From Actinomycetales bacterium (GTDB lineage Bacteria; Actinomycetota; Actinomycetes; Actinomycetales; Cellulomonadaceae), in NCBI GenBank assembly GCA_012514545.1, contig JAAZAC010000220.1, positions 1 to 15,153 of the forward strand: DNA of 15,153 bases. The letters run 5' to 3'. Below, piece by piece: positions 1 through 7,400 of the stretch. Each line of letters opens with the position of its first letter. Position 1 is the stretch's first letter. Both the position numbers and the translations under genes were made by a program. The notes under the pieces were generated by a model. That model had not been told where the DNA came from and searched no databases. It was given only the letters and a program-made list of their open reading frames with translations.

Positions 1-17
1 CTCGGGTCGCGTCGCGG

Positions 18-2102
18 TCAGCCCTCCTTGGCCGCCTTCGCCTCGGCGGCGACCTTCTCGACGAGGTGGCTGGGCAGCACGTCGTAGTGGTCGAACTCCG
101 CGGTGAAGGTGCCCCGGCCGCCGGTGAGCGAGCGCAGGTCCATGACGTACCGCGAGATCTCGGCCTCGGGCACCATCGCCTGGATCTCGCTCAGGCCGCC
201 GTCGAGCGACGACGTGCCCGCGATCCGCCCGCGCCGGGAGGAGAGGTCGCCCATGATGTCGCCCTGCAGCTCCTGCGGCACGACGACCGTGACGAGCGAG
301 ATCGGCTCGAGCACCACCGGGCCCGCCTTCGCCATGGCCTCCTTGAGGCCCATCGACGCGGCCGTGCGGAACGCCATCTCGGAGGAGTCGACGGGGTGGT
401 ACTTGCCGTCGTAGCACTCGACCTTGACGTCGACGACGGGGAACCCGTAGACGCCGCCGGTCGCCATCTGCTCCATGACGCCCTTCTCGACGGCGGGGAT
501 GAAGTTGCGCGGGATCGCGCCGCCGACGATGGAGTCGATGAACGACGAGCCCTCGCCGCGCGCGGCCGGGCTGATCCGCAGCTGGCAGACGGCGAACTGG
601 CCGTGGCCACCGGACTGCTTCTTCAGCTTGCCCTCGGCCTCGGCGGTGCGCGTGATGGTCTCGCGGTAGGCGATCCGCACGTCCTCCGTCGTCACGTTGA
701 CGCCGAACTTGCGGGCGAGCCGCTCGAGGGCGACGGCGATGTGGGTGTCGCCGGTGCCGCGCAGGATGGTCTGGCCGGCGTCGTTCCGGTCGATCTTCAG
801 GCTCGGGTCCTCGCCGACGAGGCGCTGCAGCGCGGACGAGAGCTTGTCGTCGTCGGCCTGGGTGACCGGCTTGAGGGCGAGCGCGTACGGCGTCGGCCGC
901 GGCGCGGGCGCCGGGACGTGCACGGTCATGCCGCGCTTGGCGAGGGCGGAGCCGGTGGGCGTGGCCGTGAGCTTGGCGACCGCGCCGATGTCGCCGGCGA
1001 CGAACGCGTCGGCGTTGACGTGCTCCTTGCCGCGCAGCCGGAACAGGCCGTGCATCCGCTCCTCGGTGCCGGTGACCGCGTTGACGAGCCGGTCCTCGTT
1101 CTTCACCGTGCCGGACAGCACCTTGAACAGCGAGACCTGGCCGACGAACGGGTCGGCGACGGTGCGGAAGACGTAGAGCAGGGGGTCGCCCGCCGGGTCG
1201 GCGACGACCTCGGTCTCGGGGCCGTCGGGCGTGCCGGCGTGCACCGTGACGGGCCGGTCGGCCGGGGAGGGCCCGAGCTCGCACAGGTAGTCGGCGAGGC
1301 GGTCGACGCCGACGCCGGTGATCGGCGAGGCGATGACCACGGGGAAGTCCGAGCCGTCGCGCACCTCGTGCACGAGCGCGCCGACGAGCTCTCCGGCGGA
1401 CAGCGTCTCGCCGGACAGGTAGCGCTCGAGCTGCTCGTCGTCGCCGGAGACGATCTCCTCGGCGACCTCCTCGTACAGGCCCTTGACCTCGTCCGCCACG
1501 TCGTCCGGGGGCGCGCCGGTGGTGCGCTTGCCGTCGCCGTCGTAGGTGTGGCCCTCGCCGCTGAGGAGGTCCGCGACGCCGCGGAACGCCTCCTCCTCGC
1601 CGATCGGGAGCTGAAGGGGCACGACGCTGCTGCCGAACGCGGCGCGCATCTGCTCGAGGACGCGACGGAAGTCGGCGCGGGGCTTGTCCGCCTTGGTGAC
1701 GACCACCATGCGCGGGATGCCCAGCTGCTCGCACTGCTTCCAGACGATCTGGGTGCCGACCTCGACCCCGTCGACGGCGCTGACCACGACGAGCGCGAGG
1801 TCCGCGACGGACAGGGCGGCGTCGACGCCCGCGGCGAAGTCGGCGTAGCCGGGGGTGTCGATGAGGTTCACGAGGTACTCGCGCCCGTCGGGCGTGGTCC
1901 ACGGGAACGGTGCGACGGCCGGGGACAGCGAGATGTGCCGCTTGATCTCCTCGGGCTCCGTGTCGCACACGGTGGTGCCCTCCTCGATCCGACCGAGACG
2001 CGGGACGACTCCGGCCCTGTGGAGGAGGGCTTCGGCCAGGGTCGTCTTGCCCGCGCCGCTGTGGCCGACCAGGGCCACATTCCGGATGGTTGCGGTGTCC
2101 AT
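18..2102 (-). CDS. Elongation factor G-like protein, EF-G2 type
   Basis: A 694-residue translational GTPase with the EF-G domain order: GTPase domain, beta-barrel domain II (about 300-390), domain III, domain IV (with a SGGHGQ stretch like EF-G's SGGRGQ) and domain V. The P-loop is GHSGAGKT (13-20), not the AHIDAGKT of true EF-G. Switch II reads DTPGYADF (82-89), so Tyr86 stands where the catalytic His of EF-G and EF-Tu normally sits. The G4 motif is TKAD (136-139) rather than NKxD. These changes are typical of the actinobacterial EF-G2/FusA2 paralogues. From the literature as I recall it, the Mycobacterium smegmatis EF-G2 binds ribosomes but lacks ribosome-stimulated GTPase activity. It is therefore unlikely to be the main translocase. 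The ATG start has an AAGGAG Shine-Dalgarno 4 bases upstream. It is divergent from the phosphorylase genes. Family assignment is firm; cellular role is unknown. Confidence 0.93.
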   Translation of the reverse strand: MDTATIRNVALVGHSGAGKTTLAEALLHRAGVVPRLGRIEEGTTVCDTEPEEIKRHISLSPAVAPFPWTTPDGREYLVNLIDTPGYADFAAGVDAALSVADLALVVVSAVDGVEVGTQIVWKQCEQLGIPRMVVVTKADKPRADFRRVLEQMRAAFGSSVVPLQLPIGEEEAFRGVADLLSGEGHTYDGDGKRTTGAPPDDVADEVKGLYEEVAEEIVSGDDEQLERYLSGETLSAGELVGALVHEVRDGSDFPVVIASPITGVGVDRLADYLCELGPSPADRPVTVHAGTPDGPETEVVADPAGDPLLYVFRTVADPFVGQVSLFKVLSGTVKNEDRLVNAVTGTEERMHGLFRLRGKEHVNADAFVAGDIGAVAKLTATPTGSALAKRGMTVHVPAPAPRPTPYALALKPVTQADDDKLSSALQRLVGEDPSLKIDRNDAGQTILRGTGDTHIAVALERLARKFGVNVTTEDVRIAYRETITRTAEAEGKLKKQSGGHGQFAVCQLRISPAARGEGSSFIDSIVGGAIPRNFIPAVEKGVMEQMATGGVYGFPVVDVKVECYDGKYHPVDSSEMAFRTAASMGLKEAMAKAGPVVLEPISLVTVVVPQELQGDIMGDLSSRRGRIAGTSSLDGGLSEIQAMVPEAEISRYVMDLRSLTGGRGTFTAEFDHYDVLPSHLVEKVAAEAKAAKEG

Positions 2103-2126
2103 GCTTCTCCTTCGTTGGAGTGGCCC

Positions 2127-2159
2127 CTTCCCGGTGCAGGGTAGTCATGGACCGGGAAG
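2127..2159. repeat. 9-bp inverted repeat over the EF-G2 promoter
   Basis: Perfect arms CTTCCCGGT (2127-2135) and ACCGGGAAG (2151-2159) are separated by 15 bases. The repeat spans the predicted -10 box and spacer of the EF-G2 promoter, so a regulator could bind there. If transcribed it could form a small hairpin. The arms are seen directly; the operator role is inference. Confidence 0.45.
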
Positions 2160-2165
2160 AGACAA
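2138..2165 (-). promoter_or_regulatory. Probable promoter of the EF-G2 gene
   Basis: On the minus strand a TTGTCT -35-like box (2165-2160) is followed after 16 bases by a TACCCT -10-like box (2143-2138). A start about 7 bases later would leave a leader of about 30 bases containing the AAGGAG ribosome binding site. Both boxes fit the actinobacterial vegetative consensus only partly. Confidence 0.4.
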
Positions 2166-2167
2166 GG

Positions 2168-2255
2168 GGGACCTACGTCGGTGGCGCGAGGGTGCCGGGG
2201 CCGCGCCCGACGTCGGGCGGCGGGCCGACGTGGGGCACGTCACCCCGTAGGTCCC
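2168..2255. repeat. Nested inverted repeats between two divergent promoters
   Basis: Outer perfect 10-base arms, GGGACCTACG (2168-2177) and CGTAGGTCCC (2246-2255), enclose a perfect 16-base palindrome CGCCCGACGTCGGGCG (2204-2219) and a second hairpin GACGTG-GGG-CACGTC (2227-2241). The three elements could fold together as a branched structure in DNA or RNA. The block lies upstream of both predicted promoters, so it would not be in either main transcript. It may be a cruciform, a binding platform, a small MITE-like insertion or an unrecognised RNA. No coding potential was recognised. Confidence 0.5.
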
Positions 2256-2280
2256 TTCCCCCGGGGCGGTGTCGTCGGGC

Positions 2281-2286
2281 TACTAT
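2281..2286 (+). promoter_or_regulatory. Probable -10 box of the cbp promoter
   Basis: TACTAT fits the TAnnnT pattern and lies 12 bases upstream of the CelR-like operator. Initiation near position 2293 would put the operator at about +6, where a bound repressor blocks transcription. I see no good -35 box at the expected distance. Confidence 0.4.
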
Positions 2287-2297
2287 GGGCGCGATTG

Positions 2298-2311
2298 TGG
2301 GAGCGCTCTCG
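2298..2311. promoter_or_regulatory. CelR/CebR-like operator
   Basis: TGGGAGCGCTCTCG matches 12 of 14 positions of the palindrome TGGGAGCGCTCCCA. That palindrome is known as the binding site of the LacI-family cellobiose-responsive repressors CelR (Thermobifida fusca) and CebR (Streptomyces). The left half and the centre are perfect and the two mismatches are in the last three bases. It lies just downstream of the predicted -10 box, ahead of a cellobiose phosphorylase gene, which is the expected kind of target. The regulator gene itself is not in the window. Confidence 0.72.
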
Positions 2312-2354
2312 CCGAGGCTCGCCCACGCGGCGCCGGAGCCGTGCAGGCGGCGCG

Positions 2355-2421
2355 GTGGGCACCTGCCCGCATGATGTCCTCGCGGGCACCGCCCGCACCA
2401 GCCCCGCGGGCACCCGCCCGC
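2355..2421 (+). repeat. Three consecutive hairpins in the cbp leader
   Basis: Three copies of one small hairpin follow each other: 2355-2370 (loop ACCT, one G-T wobble), 2382-2396 (GCGGGC-ACC-GCCCGC) and 2406-2421 (GCGGGC-ACCC-GCCCGC). Each stem is 6 bp and every loop begins ACC. The second and third units are also direct repeats of about 19 bases. They fall in the predicted roughly 175-base untranslated leader of the phosphorylase mRNA. They may affect mRNA stability or attenuation, or may only be expanded GC-rich repeats. Confidence 0.5.
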
Positions 2422-2430
2422 ACCGACCAC

Positions 2431-2450
2431 GCGACCACCGCGCGACCACC
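2431..2450 (+). repeat. Short direct repeat GCGACCACC just before the cbp ribosome binding site
   Basis: GCGACCACC occurs at 2431-2439 and again at 2442-2450, directly after the three leader hairpins and just upstream of the GAGAGG ribosome binding site (2453-2458). No function is evident. Confidence 0.3.
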
Positions 2451-2467
2451 ACGAGAGGCCGCCTTCC

Positions 2468-4948
2468 ATGCGCTTCGGGCACTTCGACGACGCGAACCGC
2501 GAGTACGTCATCACCACGCCCCACACGCCCTACCCGTGGATCAACTACCTGGGCTCGCAGCGGTTCTTCTCGCTCATCAGCCACCAGGCGGGCGGGTACT
2601 CCTTCTACCGCGACGCGCGGATGCGCCGGATCACGCGGTACCGCTACAACAACATCCCCACGGACGCGGGCGGCCGGTACCTCTACGTCAACGACGGCGG
2701 GGACGTCTGGACGCCGTCGTACCTGCCGGTCAAGGCCGAGCTCGAGCACTTCGAGACGCGGCACGGCCTCGGCTACACCCGCATCACCGGCCAGCGCGGC
2801 GGGGTGCGCGTCGAGTCGCTGTACTTCGTGCCGGTCGACACGGACGCCGAGATCCAGCGCGTCACCGTCACCAACTCCACCGACGCGCCGAAGTCGCTGA
2901 AGCTCTTCTCGTTCGTCGAGTTCGCCCTGTGGAACTCCCTGGACGACCAGACGAACTTCCAGCGCAACCTCTCGATCGGCGAGGTCGAGGTCGAGCCCGA
3001 CGGCCCGTACGGCACCGCGATCTACCACCGCACGGAGTACCGGGAGCGCCGCAACCACTACGCCGTCTACGCGGTGAACACCCGCGCGGACGGATTCGAC
3101 ACCGACCGCGAGACGTTCGTGGGCCTGTACAACGGCCTGCACGAGCCGGTGGTGCCGGCCGCGGGCGCGTCGGCCAACTCCGTGGCCAGCGGGTGGTACC
3201 CGATCGGCTCGCACGGCCTCGCCGTCGACCTCGCGCCGGGCGAGTCGCGGACCTTCGTCTTCGTGCTCGGGTACCTCGAGAACCCCGAGGACGCCAAGTG
3301 GGCCGACGACGCGCAGCAGGTCGTCAACAAGGCGCCGGCGCACGCGCTGCTGGGCCGGTTCGCGACGACGGAGCAGGCCGACGCCGCGTTCGCCGAGCTG
3401 GGCGCGTACTGGACCGACCTGCTGTCCACGTACACCGTGCGCTCGACCGACGAGCGGCTGGACCGGATGGTCAACATCTGGAACCAGTACCAGTGCATGG
3501 TCACGTTCAACATGTCCCGCTCGGCCTCGTACTTCGAGTCCGGCGTCGGCCGCGGCATGGGCTTCCGGGACTCCACGCAGGACGTGCTCGGCTTCGTCCA
3601 CCTCGTGCCCGAGCGCGCGCGCGAGCGGCTGCTCGACGTCGCCGCCACCCAGTTCCCGGACGGCTCGGCCTACCACCAGTACCAGCCGCTGACGAAGCGC
3701 GGGAACTTCGAGGTCGGCTCCGGCTTCAACGACGACCCGCTGTGGCTCATCGCCGCGGTGTCGGCGTACCTGAAGGAGACCGGCGACTGGTCGATCCTCG
3801 ACGAGCAGGTGCCGTTCGACCACGACGAGGCGCTCGCCGACACGATGTTCGAGCACCTGCGCCGGTCCTTCCAGCACACGGTCGACCGGCGCGGCCCGCA
3901 CGGCCTGCCGCTCATCGGCCGCGCCGACTGGAACGACTGCCTCAACCTCAACTGCTTCTCCACCGAGCCGGGCGAGTCCTTCCAGACGACGGAGAACAAG
4001 TCCGGCGGCGTCGCCGAGTCGGTGTTCATCGCCGCGCAGTTCGTGCTCTACGGCGAGGAGTTCGCCGTCATCGCGGAGCGCCACGGCAAGCCGGAGCTCG
4101 CGGCCGAGGCGCGGGCCGCCGTCGCCGCGATGCGCGAGGCGGTCCTCGAGCACGCCTGGGACGGGCGCTGGTTCCTGCGGGCCTACGACTACTTCGGCGA
4201 GCCCATCGGCACGCACGCCGACACCGAGGGCCAGATCTGGATCGAGCCGCAGGGCCTGGCTGTCATGGCCGGCATCGGCGTCGCCGGCCAGGACCCGACG
4301 ACGCCCGAGTCCCGGGAGAGCCGGGCGGCCCAGGCGCTCGACGCCGTCGGCGAGCTGCTCGGGACGGCGCACGGCCTGGTGCTGCAGTACCCCGCCTACC
4401 GCACGTACCGCCTCACCATGGGCGAGGTCACCACGTACCCGCCGGGGTACAAGGAGAACGGCGGCATCTTCTGCCACAACAACCCGTGGGTGATCATCGG
4501 CGAGACGGTGCTCGGCCGCGGCGACCGGGCGTTCGACTACTGGCGCCGGATCGCCCCCGCGTACCGCGAGGAGATCAGCGACGTGCACCGGCTCGAGCCG
4601 TACGTGTACGCGCAGATGATCGCGGGCAAGGAGGCGGTGCGGCACGGCGAGGCGAAGAACTCCTGGCTCACGGGTACCGCGGCGTGGAACTTCGTCGCCG
4701 TCAGCCAGTACCTGCTCGGCGTGCGGCCGGAGCACGACGGCCTCGTCGTCGACCCGCAGATCGGGCCGGACGTGCCGGAGTTCACGGTGACGCGGCGCGC
4801 TCGCGGCGCGACCTACGTCATCACCGTCCGCAACTCCGGTGCGCCGGGCCGGCGGGCGCGGCTGACCGTCGACGGCGTCCCGGTCGAGGGTCGGCTCGTC
4901 CCCTACGCGCCGGCGGGCGCGACGGTGCACGTCACGGCCGAGCTCTGA
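2468..4948 (+). CDS. cbp: Cellobiose phosphorylase (GH94)
   Basis: An 826-residue cytoplasmic enzyme that reversibly converts cellobiose plus phosphate to alpha-glucose 1-phosphate and glucose, saving ATP during cellulose use. It aligns by memory almost without gaps to the 822-residue Cellulomonas gilvus enzyme, beginning with the FDDANREYVITTPHTPYPW stretch. Domain order is N-terminal beta-sandwich, helical linker, (alpha/alpha)6 barrel and C-terminal beta-domain. The general acid is Asp490 in ADWNDCLN. Probable phosphate-site residues are Arg351 (MSRSAS), His670 (FCHNNPW) and Thr735-Gly736 (WLTGTAAW), matching Arg351, His666, Thr731 and Gly732 of C. gilvus as I recall them. The ATG start has GAGAGG 9 bases upstream. 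Control by a CelR/CebR-type repressor is inferred from the operator at 2298-2311. It is the first gene of a two-gene unit. Confidence 0.96.
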   Translation: MRFGHFDDANREYVITTPHTPYPWINYLGSQRFFSLISHQAGGYSFYRDARMRRITRYRYNNIPTDAGGRYLYVNDGGDVWTPSYLPVKAELEHFETRHGLGYTRITGQRGGVRVESLYFVPVDTDAEIQRVTVTNSTDAPKSLKLFSFVEFALWNSLDDQTNFQRNLSIGEVEVEPDGPYGTAIYHRTEYRERRNHYAVYAVNTRADGFDTDRETFVGLYNGLHEPVVPAAGASANSVASGWYPIGSHGLAVDLAPGESRTFVFVLGYLENPEDAKWADDAQQVVNKAPAHALLGRFATTEQADAAFAELGAYWTDLLSTYTVRSTDERLDRMVNIWNQYQCMVTFNMSRSASYFESGVGRGMGFRDSTQDVLGFVHLVPERARERLLDVAATQFPDGSAYHQYQPLTKRGNFEVGSGFNDDPLWLIAAVSAYLKETGDWSILDEQVPFDHDEALADTMFEHLRRSFQHTVDRRGPHGLPLIGRADWNDCLNLNCFSTEPGESFQTTENKSGGVAESVFIAAQFVLYGEEFAVIAERHGKPELAAEARAAVAAMREAVLEHAWDGRWFLRAYDYFGEPIGTHADTEGQIWIEPQGLAVMAGIGVAGQDPTTPESRESRAAQALDAVGELLGTAHGLVLQYPAYRTYRLTMGEVTTYPPGYKENGGIFCHNNPWVIIGETVLGRGDRAFDYWRRIAPAYREEISDVHRLEPYVYAQMIAGKEAVRHGEAKNSWLTGTAAWNFVAVSQYLLGVRPEHDGLVVDPQIGPDVPEFTVTRRARGATYVITVRNSGAPGRRARLTVDGVPVEGRLVPYAPAGATVHVTAEL

Positions 4949-4955
4949 GGCCGCC

Positions 4956-7373
4956 GTGCGGTACGGGTACTTCGACGACGCCGCGCGCGAGTACGTCATC
5001 ACGCGGCCGGACACGCCGCGCTCCTGGATCAACTACCTGGGGTCGCGGCTGTACGGCGGGATCGTCACGCAGAACGCGGGCGGGTACTCGTTCTACCGCT
5101 CGGGCGGGACGGGCCGCGTGCTGCGCATGCGGTTCAACGGCGTGCCGGTCGACGAGCCCGGCCGCTACCTGTACCTGCGCGACGACGCGACCGGCGACTA
5201 CTGGTCGGCGTCGTGGCAGCCCGTGGGCAAGCCGCTCGACGAGTACGCCGCGCGCGTGCGGCACGGGCTCGGCTACTCGGTGTTCGAGGCCGAGTACGCG
5301 GGCGTCCGCAGCGAGCTGACCTGTTTCATCCCGGCCGGCCAGGCGTTCGAGTACTGGTCGCTCGAGGTGCACAACCCGGGCGACCGGCCGCGGACGATCT
5401 CGGTCTTCTCCTACGCCGAGCTCGCCAACGAGTGGCACCACCGGCAGGACCTGGAGAACCTCCAGTACAGCCAGTACGTCGTCACCGCGACGTACCGGGA
5501 CGGGATGATCCACCGGCGCAACTCCACGCGGGAGGCGACGAGCGACCTGTGGTTCGGCGTCGCCGGCGCGGAGGTCGTCGGCTTCGACACCGACCGCGAC
5601 GCGTTCCTCGGGCCGTACCGGACGCAGGCGCGCCCGCTCGCCGTCGAGCGCGGCGCCTGCTCCGGGACCGAGACCGTCGGCGACAACGCGTGCGCGTCCC
5701 TGCAGGTCCGGCTCGAGCTCGCGCCCGGGGAGCGGCGGCAGGTGATCTTCTGCCTCGGCGTCGGGCACCCGGACGAGCCGTGGCGGGACGAGCGGCCGCG
5801 CATCGGCGACCCCGCGGGCGCGGCGCCGCTGCCGCCCGGCCGGCGGGTCATGGCCGAGTACGCGACGCCGGAGCGCGTGGCCGCCGAGCTCGCCGCGCTG
5901 CGCGCCGAGTGGGCCGAGCGGCTCGGCACGCTCCAGGTCCGCACGCCCGACCCCGAGCTCAACTCGATGGTCAACGTCTGGCACGCCTACCAGACCCACA
6001 TGACGTTCAGCTGGTCGCGCGGCGTCTCGCTCGTCGAGGCCGGCGACCGCGACGGTCTCGGGTACCGCGACACCGCCCAGGACGTGCTCGCCGTCGTGCA
6101 CGCCATCCCGGACGCGGTGCGCGAGCGGCTCGGCCTGCTCCTCACCGCGCAGACCGCCGAGGGCGGCGCGCTCCCCCTCGTCAAGCCGCTGTCGCACACC
6201 CCCGGTCGCGAGCCGACCCCGCGGCTCGAGGAGTACCGGTCCGACGACGCGCTCTGGCTGCCCATCTCCGTCGCCGCCGTGGTGGGCGAGTCGGGCGACC
6301 TCGGCTACCTCGACGTCGTGCTGCCGTTCGCCGACGACGGCGAGGCGAGCGTGTTCGACCACCTGCGGCGCGCGCTCGAGTTCAGCCTGGCGCACCGCGG
6401 CCCCAACGGGCTCGTGCAGGGCCTCGCGGCCGACTGGAACGACTGCCTGCAGTTCGGCACCACGGGCGAGTCGATGTTCTCGACGTTCCTGCTCGCGAAC
6501 GGCCTGCGCGTGGTGCACGAGCTCGCGGTCGCGTCCGGGCGCGACGAGGCCGCCGCGTGGTGCGCGGACCGCCTCGCCGAGCTCGAGCCGGCGATCGATG
6601 CCGCCTGGGACGGCGACTGGTTCGTCCGCGGCGTCTCCGCGACGGGCGCGGCCCTGGGCTCCGCGGCCGCGGACGAGGGCCGGATCTACCTCGAGCCCAA
6701 CGTGTGGGCCGCGATCTCCGGCGCGACGTCGCGCGAGCGCGCGGTGCGGGCCATGGACGCGGTGCACGAGCATCTCGCGACGGAGCACGGCGTCGCGCTC
6801 TGCGACCCGCCGCACACGCACCCCATGCCGGGCATCGGCCTGTCGCTGCTCGTCTTCCCGCCGGGGCACAAGGAGAACGGCGGGATCTTCTGCCACGCGA
6901 ACGCGTGGGCCGTCGTCGCCGAGGCGATGCTGGGCCGCGGCGACCGCGCCTACGCGTACTACCGCGCCTACCTGCCCGCCCGGTACGACGACGACGCCGA
7001 GACCCACCAGGCCGAGCCGTACGTGTACGCGCAGTTCACGCACGGGCCGTCGTCGCCGCGCTTCGGCCAGGCGCGCAACCCGTGGCTCACGGGGACGGCG
7101 TCCTGGACGTACGTCGCCGTGACCCAGCACCTCCTGGGCGTGCGCCCGGAGGTGGCGGGCCTGCGCGTCGACCCCTGCATCCCGACGGCGTGGGACGGCT
7201 TCGAGGTCGTCCGCGCCTTCCGGGGCCGCCGGGTGCAGGTGCGCGTGACCAACCCGCACCACGTGAGCCGGGGCGTCGCCGCGATGGAGGTCGACGGGGT
7301 CCCGGTGAGCGGGTGCGTCGCGCCCGACGCGCTGCTGCGCGACGGCTCGGTGGTCACGGTCCGGCTCGGCTGA
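4956..7373 (+). CDS. Second GH94 glycoside phosphorylase, specificity uncertain
   Basis: An 805-residue GH94 enzyme. The GTG start lies 7 bases after the stop of cbp, and the GAGG at 4947-4950 overlaps that stop, so translation is probably coupled. Conserved residues are Asp496 in ADWNDCLQ (general acid), Arg355 (WSRGVS), His647 (IFCHANAW) and Thr712-Gly713 (WLTGTASW), so it should be active. It is not a simple copy of cbp. It lacks the longer loop after the acid motif, carries YRDTAQD instead of FRDSTQD, and its C-terminal stretch (VDPCIP, then NPHHVSRGV) recalls Vibrio N,N'-diacetylchitobiose phosphorylase (ChBP). The loop before KENGG lacks the Arg/Lys pair I associate with cellobionic acid phosphorylases. 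Candidate substrates are laminaribiose, other beta-glucobioses or chitobiose. GH94 membership is firm; the substrate is not known. Confidence 0.9.
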   Translation: MRYGYFDDAAREYVITRPDTPRSWINYLGSRLYGGIVTQNAGGYSFYRSGGTGRVLRMRFNGVPVDEPGRYLYLRDDATGDYWSASWQPVGKPLDEYAARVRHGLGYSVFEAEYAGVRSELTCFIPAGQAFEYWSLEVHNPGDRPRTISVFSYAELANEWHHRQDLENLQYSQYVVTATYRDGMIHRRNSTREATSDLWFGVAGAEVVGFDTDRDAFLGPYRTQARPLAVERGACSGTETVGDNACASLQVRLELAPGERRQVIFCLGVGHPDEPWRDERPRIGDPAGAAPLPPGRRVMAEYATPERVAAELAALRAEWAERLGTLQVRTPDPELNSMVNVWHAYQTHMTFSWSRGVSLVEAGDRDGLGYRDTAQDVLAVVHAIPDAVRERLGLLLTAQTAEGGALPLVKPLSHTPGREPTPRLEEYRSDDALWLPISVAAVVGESGDLGYLDVVLPFADDGEASVFDHLRRALEFSLAHRGPNGLVQGLAADWNDCLQFGTTGESMFSTFLLANGLRVVHELAVASGRDEAAAWCADRLAELEPAIDAAWDGDWFVRGVSATGAALGSAAADEGRIYLEPNVWAAISGATSRERAVRAMDAVHEHLATEHGVALCDPPHTHPMPGIGLSLLVFPPGHKENGGIFCHANAWAVVAEAMLGRGDRAYAYYRAYLPARYDDDAETHQAEPYVYAQFTHGPSSPRFGQARNPWLTGTASWTYVAVTQHLLGVRPEVAGLRVDPCIPTAWDGFEVVRAFRGRRVQVRVTNPHHVSRGVAAMEVDGVPVSGCVAPDALLRDGSVVTVRLG

Positions 7374-7400
7374 GCGCGCCCGTCCCCGCGCCGTCGGCGA

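Noticed and set aside
66..2144. A 692-codon plus-strand open frame opposite the EF-G2 gene
   Set aside because: The product is a low-complexity shadow; the minus strand holds all the GTPase motifs in one frame.
2240..5032. A 930-codon minus-strand open frame opposite cbp
   Set aside because: It is antisense to a certain enzyme gene, its product is Arg/Val/Asp/His-rich without any family motif, and long antisense frames are expected at this GC content.
4932..7262. A 776-codon minus-strand open frame opposite the second GH94 gene
   Set aside because: Same reasons: low-complexity translation, no motif, and the opposite strand carries conserved GH94 motifs throughout.
4956..7373. Calling the second GH94 gene a cellobionic acid phosphorylase
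   Set aside because: The loop before KENGG lacks the Arg and Lys I associate with gluconate recognition in that subgroup; this rests on memory of the motif and is not proof.
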